Shown here: positions 45,753 through 53,494 of the stretch, piece by piece
How the letters are laid out: each line of letters begins with the position of its first letter
Position numbering within the stretch: the first letter of the stretch is position 1
NCBI RefSeq assembly: GCF_027942865.1
Contig: NC_134515.1
Coordinates: 1,200,989-1,264,988, forward strand
Length of the DNA: 64,000 bases
Origin: Odontesthes bonariensis
Lineage: Eukaryota; Chordata; Actinopteri; Atheriniformes; Atherinopsidae
Direction of reading: 5' to 3'
The notes under the pieces: model-generated
Told to the model about the DNA's origin: nothing
The model's database searches: none
Seen by the model: the letters and a program-made list of their open reading frames with translations, nothing else
Program-made: the position numbers and the translations under genes

Positions 45753-47841
45753 CACACACACACATTTGTTCTTTGTGGGGACACATTGCGTTACGAGGAC
45801 CCAAAAACAGGGTCTTAACTGTCGAACGGCCCCCTGGAGATGTAGGTTAGGGCGATCTGAGCTGCTGCTGTCAGTCGTTTCTGTTGTTTACAGTCAAACC
45901 TCGAGCCAACAGCCCGAGTCAACAGGAAGCAGCCGAGCAGAGCGGGCTGGGTGAGGTTATCTGAGGTTCTCACCCTGCGAAAACACAAACACACTCTCTG
46001 TTTCACTGTTTGTGGCAGTTCTACCAGCTCGGCTCAGAGTTTACATCAAAGCACAGAGCTCCTGTCTGTGTTAACCTTAGCCTCGCTGCCTCCTCACATG
46101 CACTTTGTGTGTTTATTCTGACGGCTGCACATCGGCTTCATGCAGCTCGGCTGGTGTTTCGGTTGGTTCCACTTCCTGTCTCTGTCGGTGGTCGGTTAGT
46201 CTCATCCACAGGTCGCTCCTCACACGGTGAGACACTGAAAGATTCCCACATTCTGCTGATCACGTGAGAATCAGAGATCTCAGCAGCTGTGTGACGGATC
46301 AGGGCAAGTTTCAGGGGCCTGAGAACCCAAACCCGTTCAGACACAGAGAAGCCGAACAAAGGGGGACATCTTACAGTATATCTGCTCATTCACTGGGTTG
46401 AATTCCAGCCTGGAGTGAGACATCCGTGTTTGTTTAAAGGAGTTTCTCCTTTAACTTGTGAGAGCTGCTCCCTCAGAGTCGACTTTACGCTCAGAAGACG
46501 TTTGACTCGACTCTCTGGTGTTCCCCCACATGCAAATGTTCTGTCTCAGCATCTCTCATCAGTTCACTTCACCGCCTCCTAAACGCTGAGCAGCTGCACG
46601 TACACAGCAAACATGGAGGCAGTCCGGGAGTTTTATCGGTTTAACTGCAGACTTTTTACCACTTCTGACCCCGTGAAGTCAGACACGATAAGTTCTGTAA
46701 GTCGGAAACATTTTATCAGTCCAGCAGCTTTCAGGATGAAAATCACGAAGAGATCAGAACCTGCAGACGTTCCAAAGAGTTTTACAAAGAATCCCAATAA
46801 TCCAGAGCGGATGGAGTAAATGGAGGAAGAACAGTTTCCAGCTCAGAGCGGGACACGATGGGACTTAAAGGGACAGTTCGCCTCTTTAAAGGGTCAGTTT
46901 GCCTCTTTAAAGGGACAGTTCGCCTCTTTGGACATGAAGCTGTGTGACATCCCATATCAGCAACATCATTTCTGAACATCTTCTTACCCCCTGCTGCGTC
47001 CTGTGAGCAGAGTTCCAGCCTCGTTTTGGTGTTGATGAAGGTAGTCCGGCTAGTTGGCTGGGGTTTAAGAAATAAAGCGTTTTGCTTCTCAGAACAATAT
47101 GCGTTCAACAGAGTAATACATTTGCATCACAAAATGGTTCTCCAGGAAAAAGTCAGACCTCACAATCTCTTGGCCCTATTTTCTCTCCCTTCGTATCACT
47201 GCCTGCTGTGGAGAGAAAATAGAAAATAACTTTTAACAGAATCTGAGCAGCTGAGAAAGATCTTAAAGAGAAATACAGCAGAGTGTCATCGGTATAGTGG
47301 GAGGATTCGTCCTTAAAGAGGGAGCAGATATAACAGGAAGGATAAAGGCCCCAGAACTGAACCCTGTGGGACACCGTAGGACGACTAACCCTGAAACAAG
47401 ATCAGAAACCGCTTTGTTCATAGTTCAGAAAAAAGAAAAGAAAAACATATGTTCAAAATCCAGTGTTCACGCCACGCAATGATGTCATCAGTGATGTCAC
47501 CACATGCTAATTAGGTGTTTAAATGTACGACCTTCATAAACTTTGGGTCACGCTCAGGATTTTTCCCGTTTATCTTTGACGGTTTTTCATCTGCAGCCTT
47601 CAGAAACTGGTTGTTGGAATGTTAACGGGTCCGACCGGGTTTCGGGGTTCTGGTTAGGGTTCTGTCCCCACAGGGCTTTAAAACCGGCGTGTGTGTTGCA
47701 GGTCTGACGGACTGGGAGGACGATGAGATTCTGGCCTCGGTTCTGGCCGTGTCCCAGCAGGAGTATCTGGACAGCATGAAACACCAGGGCGCCGCCACCG
47801 CCATGCATCGAGAGAGGGAGCCGTCGCCCGACAGCAGCTGA
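16693..47841 (+). CDS. otud5: OTU domain-containing deubiquitinase OTUD5 (DUBA), nine coding exons
   Basis: Exons 16693-17280, 21609-21702, 34468-34532, 34634-34790, 34865-35013, 36646-36831, 40173-40377, 45635-45706 and 47702-47841 join in frame to 551 codons plus stop (human protein about 571). It starts MTILPKKKP, as in vertebrate OTUD5. A low-complexity Gly/Pro/Arg region follows, then NNSEDEYE (Ser176 corresponds to the activating phosphoserine known in human). The OTU domain runs about 197-340: Asp219 and Cys222 in EDGACLF and His327 in RNIHYNSVV complete the cysteine-protease triad. The C-terminal [20 protein letters not shown] is the ubiquitin-interacting helix. OTUD5 removes ubiquitin chains from signalling proteins such as TRAF3. 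The first exon is a CpG island. Introns 1, 2, 6 and 7 are filled with tandem arrays. Teleosts can carry otud5a and otud5b; I cannot say which this is. Confidence 0.95.
17490..17600 (+). mobile_element. 3'-end fragment of a LINE/SINE
   Basis: The tail AAAGCACATTGAGTTGCCTG followed by ATGAAATGCGCTATATAAAT and AAAGATTGATTGAT matches the style of L2-type and SINE 3' ends in fish, with a short ATTG-repeat tail. No coding part is present. It lies in otud5 intron 1. Confidence 0.55.
18082..18344. repeat. 30-bp minisatellite (CACATGACCTGCTGTGTTGG)
   Basis: Nine near-perfect 30-bp units, alternating GTTGGACCACCTGGT and GTTTGGCCACCTGGT variants, in otud5 intron 1. A poly-A tract at 17996-18019 lies just upstream. 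The reading frames on both strands are repeat translations. Confidence 0.95.
18399..19195 (+). repeat. 33/42-bp GC-rich minisatellite with a 251-codon open frame
   Basis: The unit codes [11 protein letters not shown] (33 bp), with an optional extra GSE (9 bp). About 17 units run from about 18530 to 19195. Unit lengths are multiples of three, so the frame from an ATG at 18399 stays open to 19154. It has a non-repetitive start with [20 protein letters not shown]. Other frames on both strands are equally open, so the open frame is not evidence of coding. It lies in otud5 intron 1, and an acceptor-like TTCTCCTCAG precedes 18425. Joining otud5 exon 1 there would read a stop codon at once. Confidence 0.85.
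19406..20414. mobile_element. Fold-back transposon with tandem-repeat termini and TTAA ends
   Basis: Two long inverted arms, about 19702-19980 and 20030-20307, are near-identical and separated by a 49-bp loop. Outside each arm is an array of the 21-bp unit TTTAAAGGGACAGTTCGCCTC: about 14 units on the left and 5 on the right. The outer edges read TTAA then AGGGACAG (19406) and CTGTCCCT then TTAA (20411-20414), consistent with the TTAA target choice of Kolobok or piggyBac-type elements. A one-armed relative lies at 46865-47222. The arms carry no protein-like frame. Confidence 0.85.
20518..21590. repeat. 21-bp minisatellite (CTGATCTGTGTGTGTCTCCAG) ending next to otud5 exon 2
   Basis: About 50 units of CAGCTGATCTGTGTGTGTCT, with one or two extra GT pairs in some copies. 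It ends only about 18 bp before exon 2 of otud5. Every unit contains a pyrimidine/GT stretch followed by CCAG, an acceptor-like string in sense orientation. The unit also resembles the true exon 3 acceptor (TGTGTGTCTCTCAGCTGATC at about 34454-34472). Confidence 0.93.
21778..21850. repeat. 20-bp repeat, about four units
   Basis: Four units of CAGAAAGTTTTGTTTTTAAT just inside otud5 intron 2, the last degenerate. Confidence 0.85.
22255..23262. repeat. 26-bp minisatellite (TTAGCATCACTGATGATCTG)
   Basis: Nearly 40 units of TTAGCATCACTGATGATCTG plus TTCCTG, TTCATG or TTACTG, with occasional extra G (CCTGGTTAGC). It lies in otud5 intron 2. No frame of interest. Confidence 0.95.
23263..23759 (+). 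other. Single-copy intronic sequence
   Basis: otud5 intron 2 between the 26-bp minisatellite and the heptamer satellite. I see no gene, RNA or element here; the 102-codon frame at 23332-23640 has no recognisable features. Confidence 0.5.
23760..33150. repeat. Heptamer satellite array 1 (TACTACA/TACTGCA/TGCTACA), split by an L2 LINE
   Basis: It begins with the transposon terminus GGCTGTGTTCGAAACCGCAT at 23760, then heptamers to 23903. It is interrupted by the LINE (23904-26814) and continues 26815-33150. The period is 7 bp, with variants TACTACA, TACTGCA, TGCTACA and, later, TTCTGCA. No matching right terminus is found at the 33150 end. Three heptamers make 21 bp, and the + strand units contain no stop in any frame, giving open frames of up to 2,181 codons that are not genes. 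A block of about 2 kb is repeated inside (see findings). It lies in otud5 intron 2. Confidence 0.95.
23904..26814 (+). mobile_element. L2-type LINE, nearly full length but broken
   Basis: It starts in an AP-endonuclease domain ([27 protein letters not shown]) with frameshifts near 24240 and a stop near 24755. The main frame 25086-26669 holds reverse transcriptase: [34 protein letters not shown] and the catalytic YADDTQIY, ending in HLFSLAF. The 3' end (AAGTGCTTTATAAATAAAG) carries a short GGTAT-type tail. TACTACATACTAC occurs on both sides (23891-23903 and 26815-26827), but since the target is the heptamer satellite this cannot prove a target duplication. The copy cannot be active. Confidence 0.9.
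33151..33519 (+). other. Single-copy intronic sequence with a CTCF-like motif
   Basis: otud5 intron 2 after the satellite. CCAGAAGGGGGCGC at 33270-33283 differs from the CTCF core consensus at one position. Nothing else is recognised. Confidence 0.4.
33520..33675. repeat. Minisatellite of GTATCTGACCCAGTAACAGA units
   Basis: About eight alternating 12- and 18-bp modules (GTATCAGACCCG, GTATCTGACCCAGTAACAGA) in otud5 intron 2; both lengths are multiples of three. Confidence 0.85.
33844..33968. repeat. (GT)n microsatellite
   Basis: Two long GT runs separated by TATTTGTGTATTT, about 125 bp, in otud5 intron 2. Alternating purine-pyrimidine DNA of this length can adopt Z-form. Confidence 0.95.
34112..34238. 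repeat. 14-bp minisatellite (CAGATATTGATCAG)
   Basis: About nine units of CAGTTATTGATCAG or CAGATATTGATCCG in otud5 intron 2, 230 bp before exon 3. The upstream edge reads AAACAGCTGATCGG, similar to the intron 6 array unit. Confidence 0.85.
35063..35860 (+). repeat. Direct repeat of about 260 bp (two copies) in otud5 intron 5
   Basis: Sequence from CAGAGGGATTTCAGGATATC to about 35320 recurs from about 35591 to 35845 with few changes (shared AATGTCACATAAATCAGGCC and GTAGGTGCTCCATAGGCTGA). The interval between copies is AT-rich and unrelated. Confidence 0.85.
35326..36616. mobile_element. Candidate TTAA-flanked element with GGCGAGAC ends
   Basis: TTAA then GGCGAGACGC at 35322 is mirrored by GTGTCTCGCC then TTAA at 36607-36620, giving short inverted ends (about 9 bp) and TTAA on both sides. 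The interval holds the second copy of the direct repeat above, so the boundaries are uncertain. No transposase is visible. Confidence 0.35.
36838..36945. repeat. 27-bp GC-rich minisatellite at the otud5 exon 6 donor
   Basis: Four units of GGCACGCCATGAGGGGGCGG plus GGCCAGT begin about 7 bp after the exon 6 splice donor (36832). The first unit reads GCCGTGAGGG, creating a second in-frame donor-like GT at 36844. Confidence 0.9.
37256..40095. repeat. 21-bp minisatellite (CTGAAACAGCTGATCGATGAG), otud5 intron 6
   Basis: About 135 units in 2.84 kb with almost no length variation, only codon-like substitutions: CAG/CCG/CTG at one position and ATCGAT/ATGGAA/ATCGAA at another. Read on the + strand, the units code the heptad LKQLIDE or LKPLMEE, open from 37943 to 40180. 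The minus strand is also open in two frames. It lies between exons 6 and 7 and ends about 75 bp before the exon 7 acceptor. Confidence 0.97.
40380..45560. repeat. CACCTGGCCCACACGCACA minisatellite, otud5 intron 7
   Basis: A 5.2-kb array that starts directly at the exon 7 splice donor (40378) and ends about 75 bp before exon 8. The constant core is CACCTGGCCCA, with CA-dinucleotide linkers of changing length. In the first half the linkers are plain CA or CACGCA, with CACCTGGCTGA variants from about 41650. From about 43330 they become CCATACGCA, CCCACACGCG and CCCACACGGG. Each core carries the E-box CACCTG. Long open frames on both strands are artefacts. Confidence 0.96.
45715..45764. repeat. 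(CA)n microsatellite just after otud5 exon 8
   Basis: A CA run beginning about 9 bp after the exon 8 donor (GTGAGACACACGCAC) and running to about 45764. Confidence 0.9.
45770..46864 (+). other. Single-copy sequence of otud5 intron 8
   Basis: No gene or element recognised. TTTGTGGGGACACATTGCGT near 45775 may be a fragment of a dispersed repeat. Confidence 0.4.
46865..47222 (+). mobile_element. One-armed copy of the TTAA fold-back element
   Basis: Begins TTAA then AGGGACAGTTCGCC, with three 21-bp units, then the same arm as 19702-19980 at very high identity (CATGAAGCTGTGTGACATCC, AGCCTCGTTTTGGTGTTGAT, CAATATGCGTTCAACAGAGT). It ends at TGCTGTG followed by GAGAGAAAATAG, which is the start of the opposite arm, so the second arm has been lost just past the loop. 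It lies in otud5 intron 8. Confidence 0.85.
47223..47420. repeat. Dispersed-repeat fragment
   Basis: GTGTCATCGGTATAGTGGGA followed by GAACCCTGTGGGACACCGTA resembles the 3' part of a widespread fish repeat whose 5' part may be at 6506-6790. From memory only. Confidence 0.35.
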
Positions 47842-48700
47842 TCCCGGGCGCCGCCACCCACAGCGACGCGCTGACCCGCCTCACCCCGCCTCACCCCTTC
47901 CTCCCCCGTCTCACTTCTGACCCACAGACGAAGCTCGAACAGGGAAAAAATAAAACCTCCAACCAAGATTCACTCTTTTTCTTTACCATCAGCCTCCTCA
48001 TCCCTCCCTCCTGCCCCCCCCCCCCCCCCCCCCCCACCTTCTCCCACTTCCTGGTTACCTCTCAGATGGAGCTCGGTCTTAATGCTGATCTGGGATCAGT
48101 CGTCATTATTTAAACATCGTTTTTCGGCAGCTTTCAGCAGTTTGAATTTTAATCCTTCAGTTGTCACAATCAGGCTGCTAGCTCTGTGGCTAACAGAGCC
48201 ATTGGTTTCAATGAAGAATGCTAATCAGAACTGAACCTTGCCGCCTGTCTGTGACGTGTAGGCTACATTAGCGCCCTCTGTAGCGAGCAGGCTATCACAC
48301 TAAGAAGTCTTATTATGTTTTTTTGCTGCTGTTAGCTTAGCCGCCAACAGCCAAATCATCTCCCCACCACTAGCGGCCATTTTGTGTCGACACATCATCA
48401 TCTGACGAATAAAAGCCTTCAGCCTTGCGGCGTGTAACACCTCCCCCTCCTCCTCCTCCACCTTCATCATCAGACTTATTTAGCTGCATGTTTAATTGAC
48501 CACGGCCAATATCATCATAGAGAAAAAGCGACAAATAAAAAAAGAGAAGAAAATAGAGAATTGTCATACTTATCCTCTTAATGATTGATTATTGTTGTTA
48601 TTATTAATAATATAAGTTTGTTCTATTTTATTTTCTCGTTTGGGATGAAAAAACTTTTTTTTCTTGGAATAAAAAGAGGAAAATGTTTCTGAAAAAAGTT
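47842..48700 (+). other. otud5: otud5 3' UTR and flank
   Basis: A first polyadenylation signal AATAAA lies at 47949-47954, only about 108 bp after the stop. Further signals occur near 48408 and 48669. A poly-C run lies at about 48017-48035. No other gene is visible up to the pim2 promoter (48700-49400 is AT-rich single-copy sequence). Confidence 0.5.
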
Positions 48701-49039
48701 TTGTGTGTTTTGTTTTTAAGAATTCTTTCGTTCGTGTCCTTGTTTTTCTTCTCCTGTTTTCTGTCTGTCACACTGTGTTATCTTTGCTGTTTTTCACACA
48801 TGCAGCTAAAGAAATGGGAACAAATCTTAATTCCAGCCTAAAACCCACAAAGAGCTTCTAGATTATTCATTTCTGCTGGCATAAAACAGTTTCATCATTT
48901 CATTTATATTAATTGTTCCATAATTAGTCATTAGATTATATCTTATATTCCTTTTTTATCTTGACATATAATTATTGTTATTGTCTGTTTTTTTTCCTAC
49001 TTTTCTACTTTTAGATGTGATAACGTTCATGATTTTGGG

Positions 49040-50350
49040 ATTAGGATTTTTTTTTAAACTGCATTTCTTATATTAATTTGACTCTTTTGGTAACTGAAAG
49101 CAGTTTAAGTGGCTTAACAAAGAAAAAACACGTTCCTCTGAAGATGCTCAGGTATAGGGGTTGGACTGAAGATGAGTGAAGAAGCAGAAAATGTCCAAAG
49201 AGAAACTCTGAGAGAGCTTCAGGAAGCTGCAGAACTGCTGATCAGGACCCTTTAAGAAAAGAAACCTGAACTTTAGAGAAACCTGAAAATAGATTAAAGG
49301 TGAAACTGACAGAAAATGACCCACTTTGGTCAGATTATTTTCTCTGAAATCTCCCATGTGACACATTTATTCTGACGGGAACAGGAAGCTGATAAATTAG
49401 GTGTTTAACCGTCAGAAAGAAGCCTCAAAGCGCGTGCGTGACAAAGAGCACCCGTTACATTTGTGTGTACGTGCGTGCGCGCGCGTTTGGGGGGAAACCG
49501 TCGCCCTGTTTCCCGTCAGCGCGCGCTTCCTCCTTCCCCCCCCGTCTCGTTGGTCCGAGTTCTACGAATTTCTCTCGCGGGATTTGAATATTCATAACCG
49601 CAAGGTTGAATCTGATTGGTTGAACGGTTCAAAACATTGAGCACACTGCCGCGCGCTGATTGGAGAAGGAGCCCGGAGTGGGCGTGGCTGAAAACGAGCG
49701 GTATAAATGCGGAAGAAAACAAACTCCCGAGCGGAGACGGCGAGTAGACACGAAGCTGAACGGATTTCTGTCGCAGGTTTTCGGGTTTGTGTTGTTATTT
49801 TCAGCGCTTTGGAGTGTTTAAGAGCAGCCGGAGGCGTCTTTAAAGGAGTTCTGCAGCTGAAAGTTGGACTCAAAAAGCGGGAAAGAGACTGAAGGAAACC
49901 GCGGCTTCATTCCGCGGTAACACGGAGGAGTTTTACACCGGAACAGGATGGATTTTATCAGCTCCAACTGACCGAAACACTCTGAAAAATGTTGGATAAA
50001 AGAACCATGGAGCTTCCTGTGGGGGAACAGGTTCGGGGGAAAAACGGTAAGAGCAACAGGAAGCCGTTTAAAACCGCCAGTCCCGTTTTTACCGTCAGAG
50101 AAGTCCGCTGAAGCTGCTCCCACCAGACTCCATTCAAAATATAACACATTTAAGCTCCACTCCGATATACAGGCGTTTCTATGGTTACGGGATTTTACTT
50201 TTAGCTCTGGGACGTCAGAAAAACGAATAAATACTTTAGTTTTGGTTTGAACTCTCGCTGGAAGTGAATTTTTTTGATATTAGGATTTTTTTTTAAACTG
50301 AGTTTCATATATAAATTTGACTCTTTTGGGAACTGAAAGCAGTTTTAATG
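49040..50350 (+). repeat. Pair of about 70-bp direct repeats flanking the pim2 promoter and exon 1
   Basis: TTAGGATTTTTTTTTAAACT, then TAATTTGACTCTTTTGG and AACTGAAAGCAG, at 49041-49109, recur with few changes at 50280-50348. The 1.2 kb between them contains the promoter and first exon of the kinase gene. Confidence 0.75.
49600..49740 (+). promoter_or_regulatory. pim2: pim2 promoter: TATA box with two inverted CCAAT boxes
   Basis: TATAAAT at 49702-49708. Upstream are two ATTGG (inverted CCAAT) elements in CTGATTGG contexts at about 49612 and 49657, and a GGGCGTGGC KLF/SP-like box at about 49680. Transcription would start near 49732, giving a 5' UTR of about 250 nt. A TATA-plus-CCAAT promoter fits an inducible gene. 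Confidence 0.7.
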
Positions 50351-53162
50351 TAAATGTACAAAAAAGTTTCCCTTCAACTTTCTATTACCCGACGAAAAGG
50401 AAGTGAAATATCGCGATGCTTCGATTTTAGTTGCATGTTTTTGTTCCTAAATGTCAGAATGAATTTTTTTTTTTTTATCAATATTTTATTCATTTTCAAA
50501 CAGACACAGAACAGAGAACATACATGACAGCAGAGGCAAGTAAAAATAAAGTGACATAAAGTGAATAACACATGGAAAGAGACAAAAGACAAATAAATAC
50601 AGAAATAAATAAGCAGAAATAAAACAAGCAAAAATAGCAATATTATAATGCAGAATTAAGTTTTTAAAGTGATTATTTTTTTTAATCTTTATTTTATAAA
50701 GATTATTTATTATTCTATTTATCTTTATAATCTACCTACATTTGTCTGCTTATGTTTTCTTGGCAATAACAGATAATTCTGGTTCTGGTTCTGTAACATG
50801 ATGTGGTGTTCTGTTCCTCAGTGAAGGAGCCGTTCTGGTTCTGGTTCTGGTTCTGTAACGTGATGTGGTGTTCTGTTCCTCAGTGAAGGAGCCGTTCTGC
50901 AGCCAGTACCGCTGCGGTTCTCTTCTGGGGAGCGGCGGGTTCGGTTCCGTGTTCTCGGGCCAGAGGCTGTCGGACGGACTCCAGGTGGCCGTGAAGCAGA
51001 TCTGCGGGGACAGAGTTCAGCAGTGGGCCCGACAGGTGAGTCCCACCGGCGAAGGTTTGGTTCCCCCCGCTGGGCGGCCGCTGCACTGCAGCCGCCCGTG
51101 TGGGGCGGCCCCTCTGGTTCCCACGGAAACGTGTGATGTCACGGTTCAGTTGGTGGATTCCCCCCCGGTGACACACTGGTTCCTGTAGCTGGGATTTCCC
51201 CCGCCGCAGAAAGCACCTGAACGCACCTGCAGATATTCAGATCAATAACTGATCAATCCTCCTCTGTCCCCCCCAGCCGGGCGAGCTCAGCCCTGTTCCC
51301 ATGGAGATCGCTCTGCTGCAGCAGCTGTCGGAGGTCGGAGGTCACGCCGGCGTGGTGCGCCTGCTGGACTGGTTTGAGCTGGAGGGGCGGGGCTTCCTGC
51401 TGGTGCTGGAGCGCCCGCCGCAGAGCCAGGATCTGTTCGACTTCATCACGGAGCGCGGCGCGCTGCCCGAGCGCCTCGCCCTCAGGTGCGTCTCCGCCCG
51501 GCCACGTGTCGCTGCGCCGCCATCAGCGCCCGGCCCGCTGACCTTCTGTTCTGCTCGCAGGTTCTTCCGGCAGATCGTGGAGGCGCTGCGCTTCGTGCAC
51601 GCTCACGGCATCGTGCACAGAGACATCAAAGACGAGAACATCGTGGTGGACACGCGGACGCTGGAGGTGAAGATCGTCGACTTCGGGTCGGGGGCGCCGC
51701 TCAAAGAGGCGGCGTACAGCGAGTTCGAAGGTACGCCTCATTTAGACGGCTGATGGCCGCGCCTGACGCCCCTCCCTTTCTCGCCCCTGATGGCGGCGCC
51801 TGACGCCCCTCCCTTTCTCGCCCCTGATGGCGGCGCCTGACCCCCCTCCCTTTCTCGCCCCTGATGGCGGCGCCTGACCCCCCCCCTCCCTTTCTCGCCC
51901 CTGATGGCGGCGCCTGACGCCCCTCCCTTTCCCGCCCCTGATGGCGGCGCCTGACCCCCCCCTCCCTTTCCCGCCCCTGATGGCGGCTGCTGACGCCCCT
52001 CCCTTTCTCGCCCCTGATGGCGGCTGCTGACGCCCCTCCCTTTCCCGCCCCTGATGGCGGCTGCTGACGCCCCTCCCTTTCCCGCCCCTGATGGCGGCTG
52101 CTGACCCCCCTCCCTTTCTCGCCCCTGATGGCGGCGCCTGACGCCCCCTCCCTTTCCCGCCCCTGATGGCGGCGCCTGACGCCCCTCCCTTTCCCGCCCC
52201 TGATGGCGGCTGCTGACGCCCCTCCCTTTCTCGCCCCTGATGGCGGCGCCTGACCCCCCCCCTCCCTTTCTCGCCCCTGATGGCGGCTGCTGACGCCCCT
52301 CCCTTTCCCGCCCCTGATGGCGGCTGCTGACCCCCCTCCCTTTCTCGCCCCTGATGGCGGCGCCTGACGCCCCCTCCCTTTCCCGCCCCTGATGGCGGCG
52401 CCTGACGCCCCTCCCTTTCCCGCCCCTGATGGCGGCTGCTGACGCCCCTCCCTTTCTCGCCCCTGATGGCGGCGCCTGACGCCCCTCCCTTTCTCGCCCC
52501 TGATGGCGGCGCCTGACGCCCCTCCCTTTCCCGCCCCTGATGGCGGCTGCTGACGCCCCTCCCTTTCTCGCCCCTGATGGCGGCGCCTGACGCCCCTCCC
52601 TTTCTCGCCCCTGATGGCGGCGCCTGACCCCCCCCCTCCCTTTCTCGCCCCTGATGGCGGCGCCTGACCCCCCCCCCTCCCTTTCTCGCCCCTGATGGCG
52701 GCGCCTGACGCCCCCTCCCTTTCTCGCCCCTGATGGCGGCGCCTGACGCCCCTCCCTTTCTCGCCCCGCAGGTACTCGGGTCTACAGCCCGCCGGAGTGG
52801 ATCCTGGCGCAGTCCTACGAGGCGGCGCCGCTCACCGTCTGGTCTCTGGGCGTCCTGCTCTTCGACATGGTCTGCGGCGACATCCCGTTTGAGCGCGACC
52901 AGGAGATCATCAAGGCCACGCCCATATTTACACGCCGGGTGTCCAAAGGTGAGCAGAAGCTCCGCCCCCTGATGTGTGTGTTCTGGTTGTGGTTCCTGAC
53001 CTCCGCTCTGGCCCCGCAGAATGCCAGTCTCTGATTCGCTGGTGCCTGGCGTTCCGCCCGGAGGACCGCCCCTCGCTGGACGACGTGCTGTCCCACCCGT
53101 GGATGGAGGGCGGCGAGGAAGAGGAGGAGGAGCACAGCTCGCCGCTCAGCCCGTCCCTGTGA
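49989..53162 (+). CDS. pim2: PIM-family serine/threonine kinase, complete, six exons (pim2-like)
   Basis: Exons 49989-50046, 50884-51035, 51277-51485, 51561-51730, 52772-52948 and 53020-53162 join in frame to 302 codons plus stop, close to mammalian PIM kinases. The glycine loop is [10 protein letters not shown], the ATP lysine K57 (VAVK) and C-helix Glu E80 (VPMEIALL). The PIM hinge with proline is [13 protein letters not shown], the catalytic loop HRDIKDEN (D161) and the metal site DFGSG (D180). The C-lobe has [28 protein letters not shown] and [13 protein letters not shown]. There is no regulatory domain, as usual for these constitutively active survival kinases. The wording of RLLDWFE...LVLERP and [10 protein letters not shown], and the position beside otud5, favour pim2 over pim1/pim3. 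A second in-frame ATG at 50007 (ACCATGG) has the better start context, so the first six residues are uncertain. AATAAA lies at 53185-53190. Confidence 0.93.
50760..50883 (+). promoter_or_regulatory. pim2: Tandemly duplicated 3' splice site before pim2 exon 2
   Basis: A 62-bp unit containing GTTCTGTTCCTCAGTGAAGG and the first bases of exon 2 occurs twice, with AG at 50820-50821 and at 50882-50883. Only the second continues into the kinase. From the first, the frame reads through a WFWFW stretch to an in-frame TGA at the second copy's TCAGTGA. Confidence 0.9.
51745..52766. repeat. pim2: 37-bp minisatellite (CCTCCCTTTCTCGCCCCTGA) filling pim2 intron 4
   Basis: About 27 units of TGATGGCGGCGCCTGACGCC plus CCTCCCTTTCTCGCCCC, variants with GGCTGCTGACG and CCCGCCCC. 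The array occupies the whole intron between exons 4 and 5. The last unit becomes the exon 5 acceptor: CCTCCCTTTCTCGCCCC then GCAG. Confidence 0.95.
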
Positions 53163-53494
53163 GCCGGAGCGGCGAGCAACCAGAAATAAAGACGCTTCCT
53201 GTTTTTAGGAGCCACCGCTAAGTTATTGATTATTTATCTGGTTCTGATCAGTTCTGGTTCTGATCAGTTCTGACTCCTCCCACTCATGTGAAGAGGTCAC
53301 ATGACGCAGGTGAGGATGAAGGTGTTCTCCTCTTCCTCGGCGGCCCGTTTATCGATCTGTTCATTGATCCGTTTTACACTCAAAGTGGTTCTGGTCACTT
53401 GGTTCTGTTTATTTACATTAAATAAGTTTTTGGATCAACTGAAAACAAAAGATTCAACGTTTGAATAAAAGTTTCAGTCACTGGATCACATGGT

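Noticed and set aside
40342-45850. Many long Cys/Val/Trp or His/Thr/Pro frames on both strands
   Set aside because: Translations of the CACCTGGCCCACACGCACA array; frame changes follow the CA-linker length, not coding constraint.
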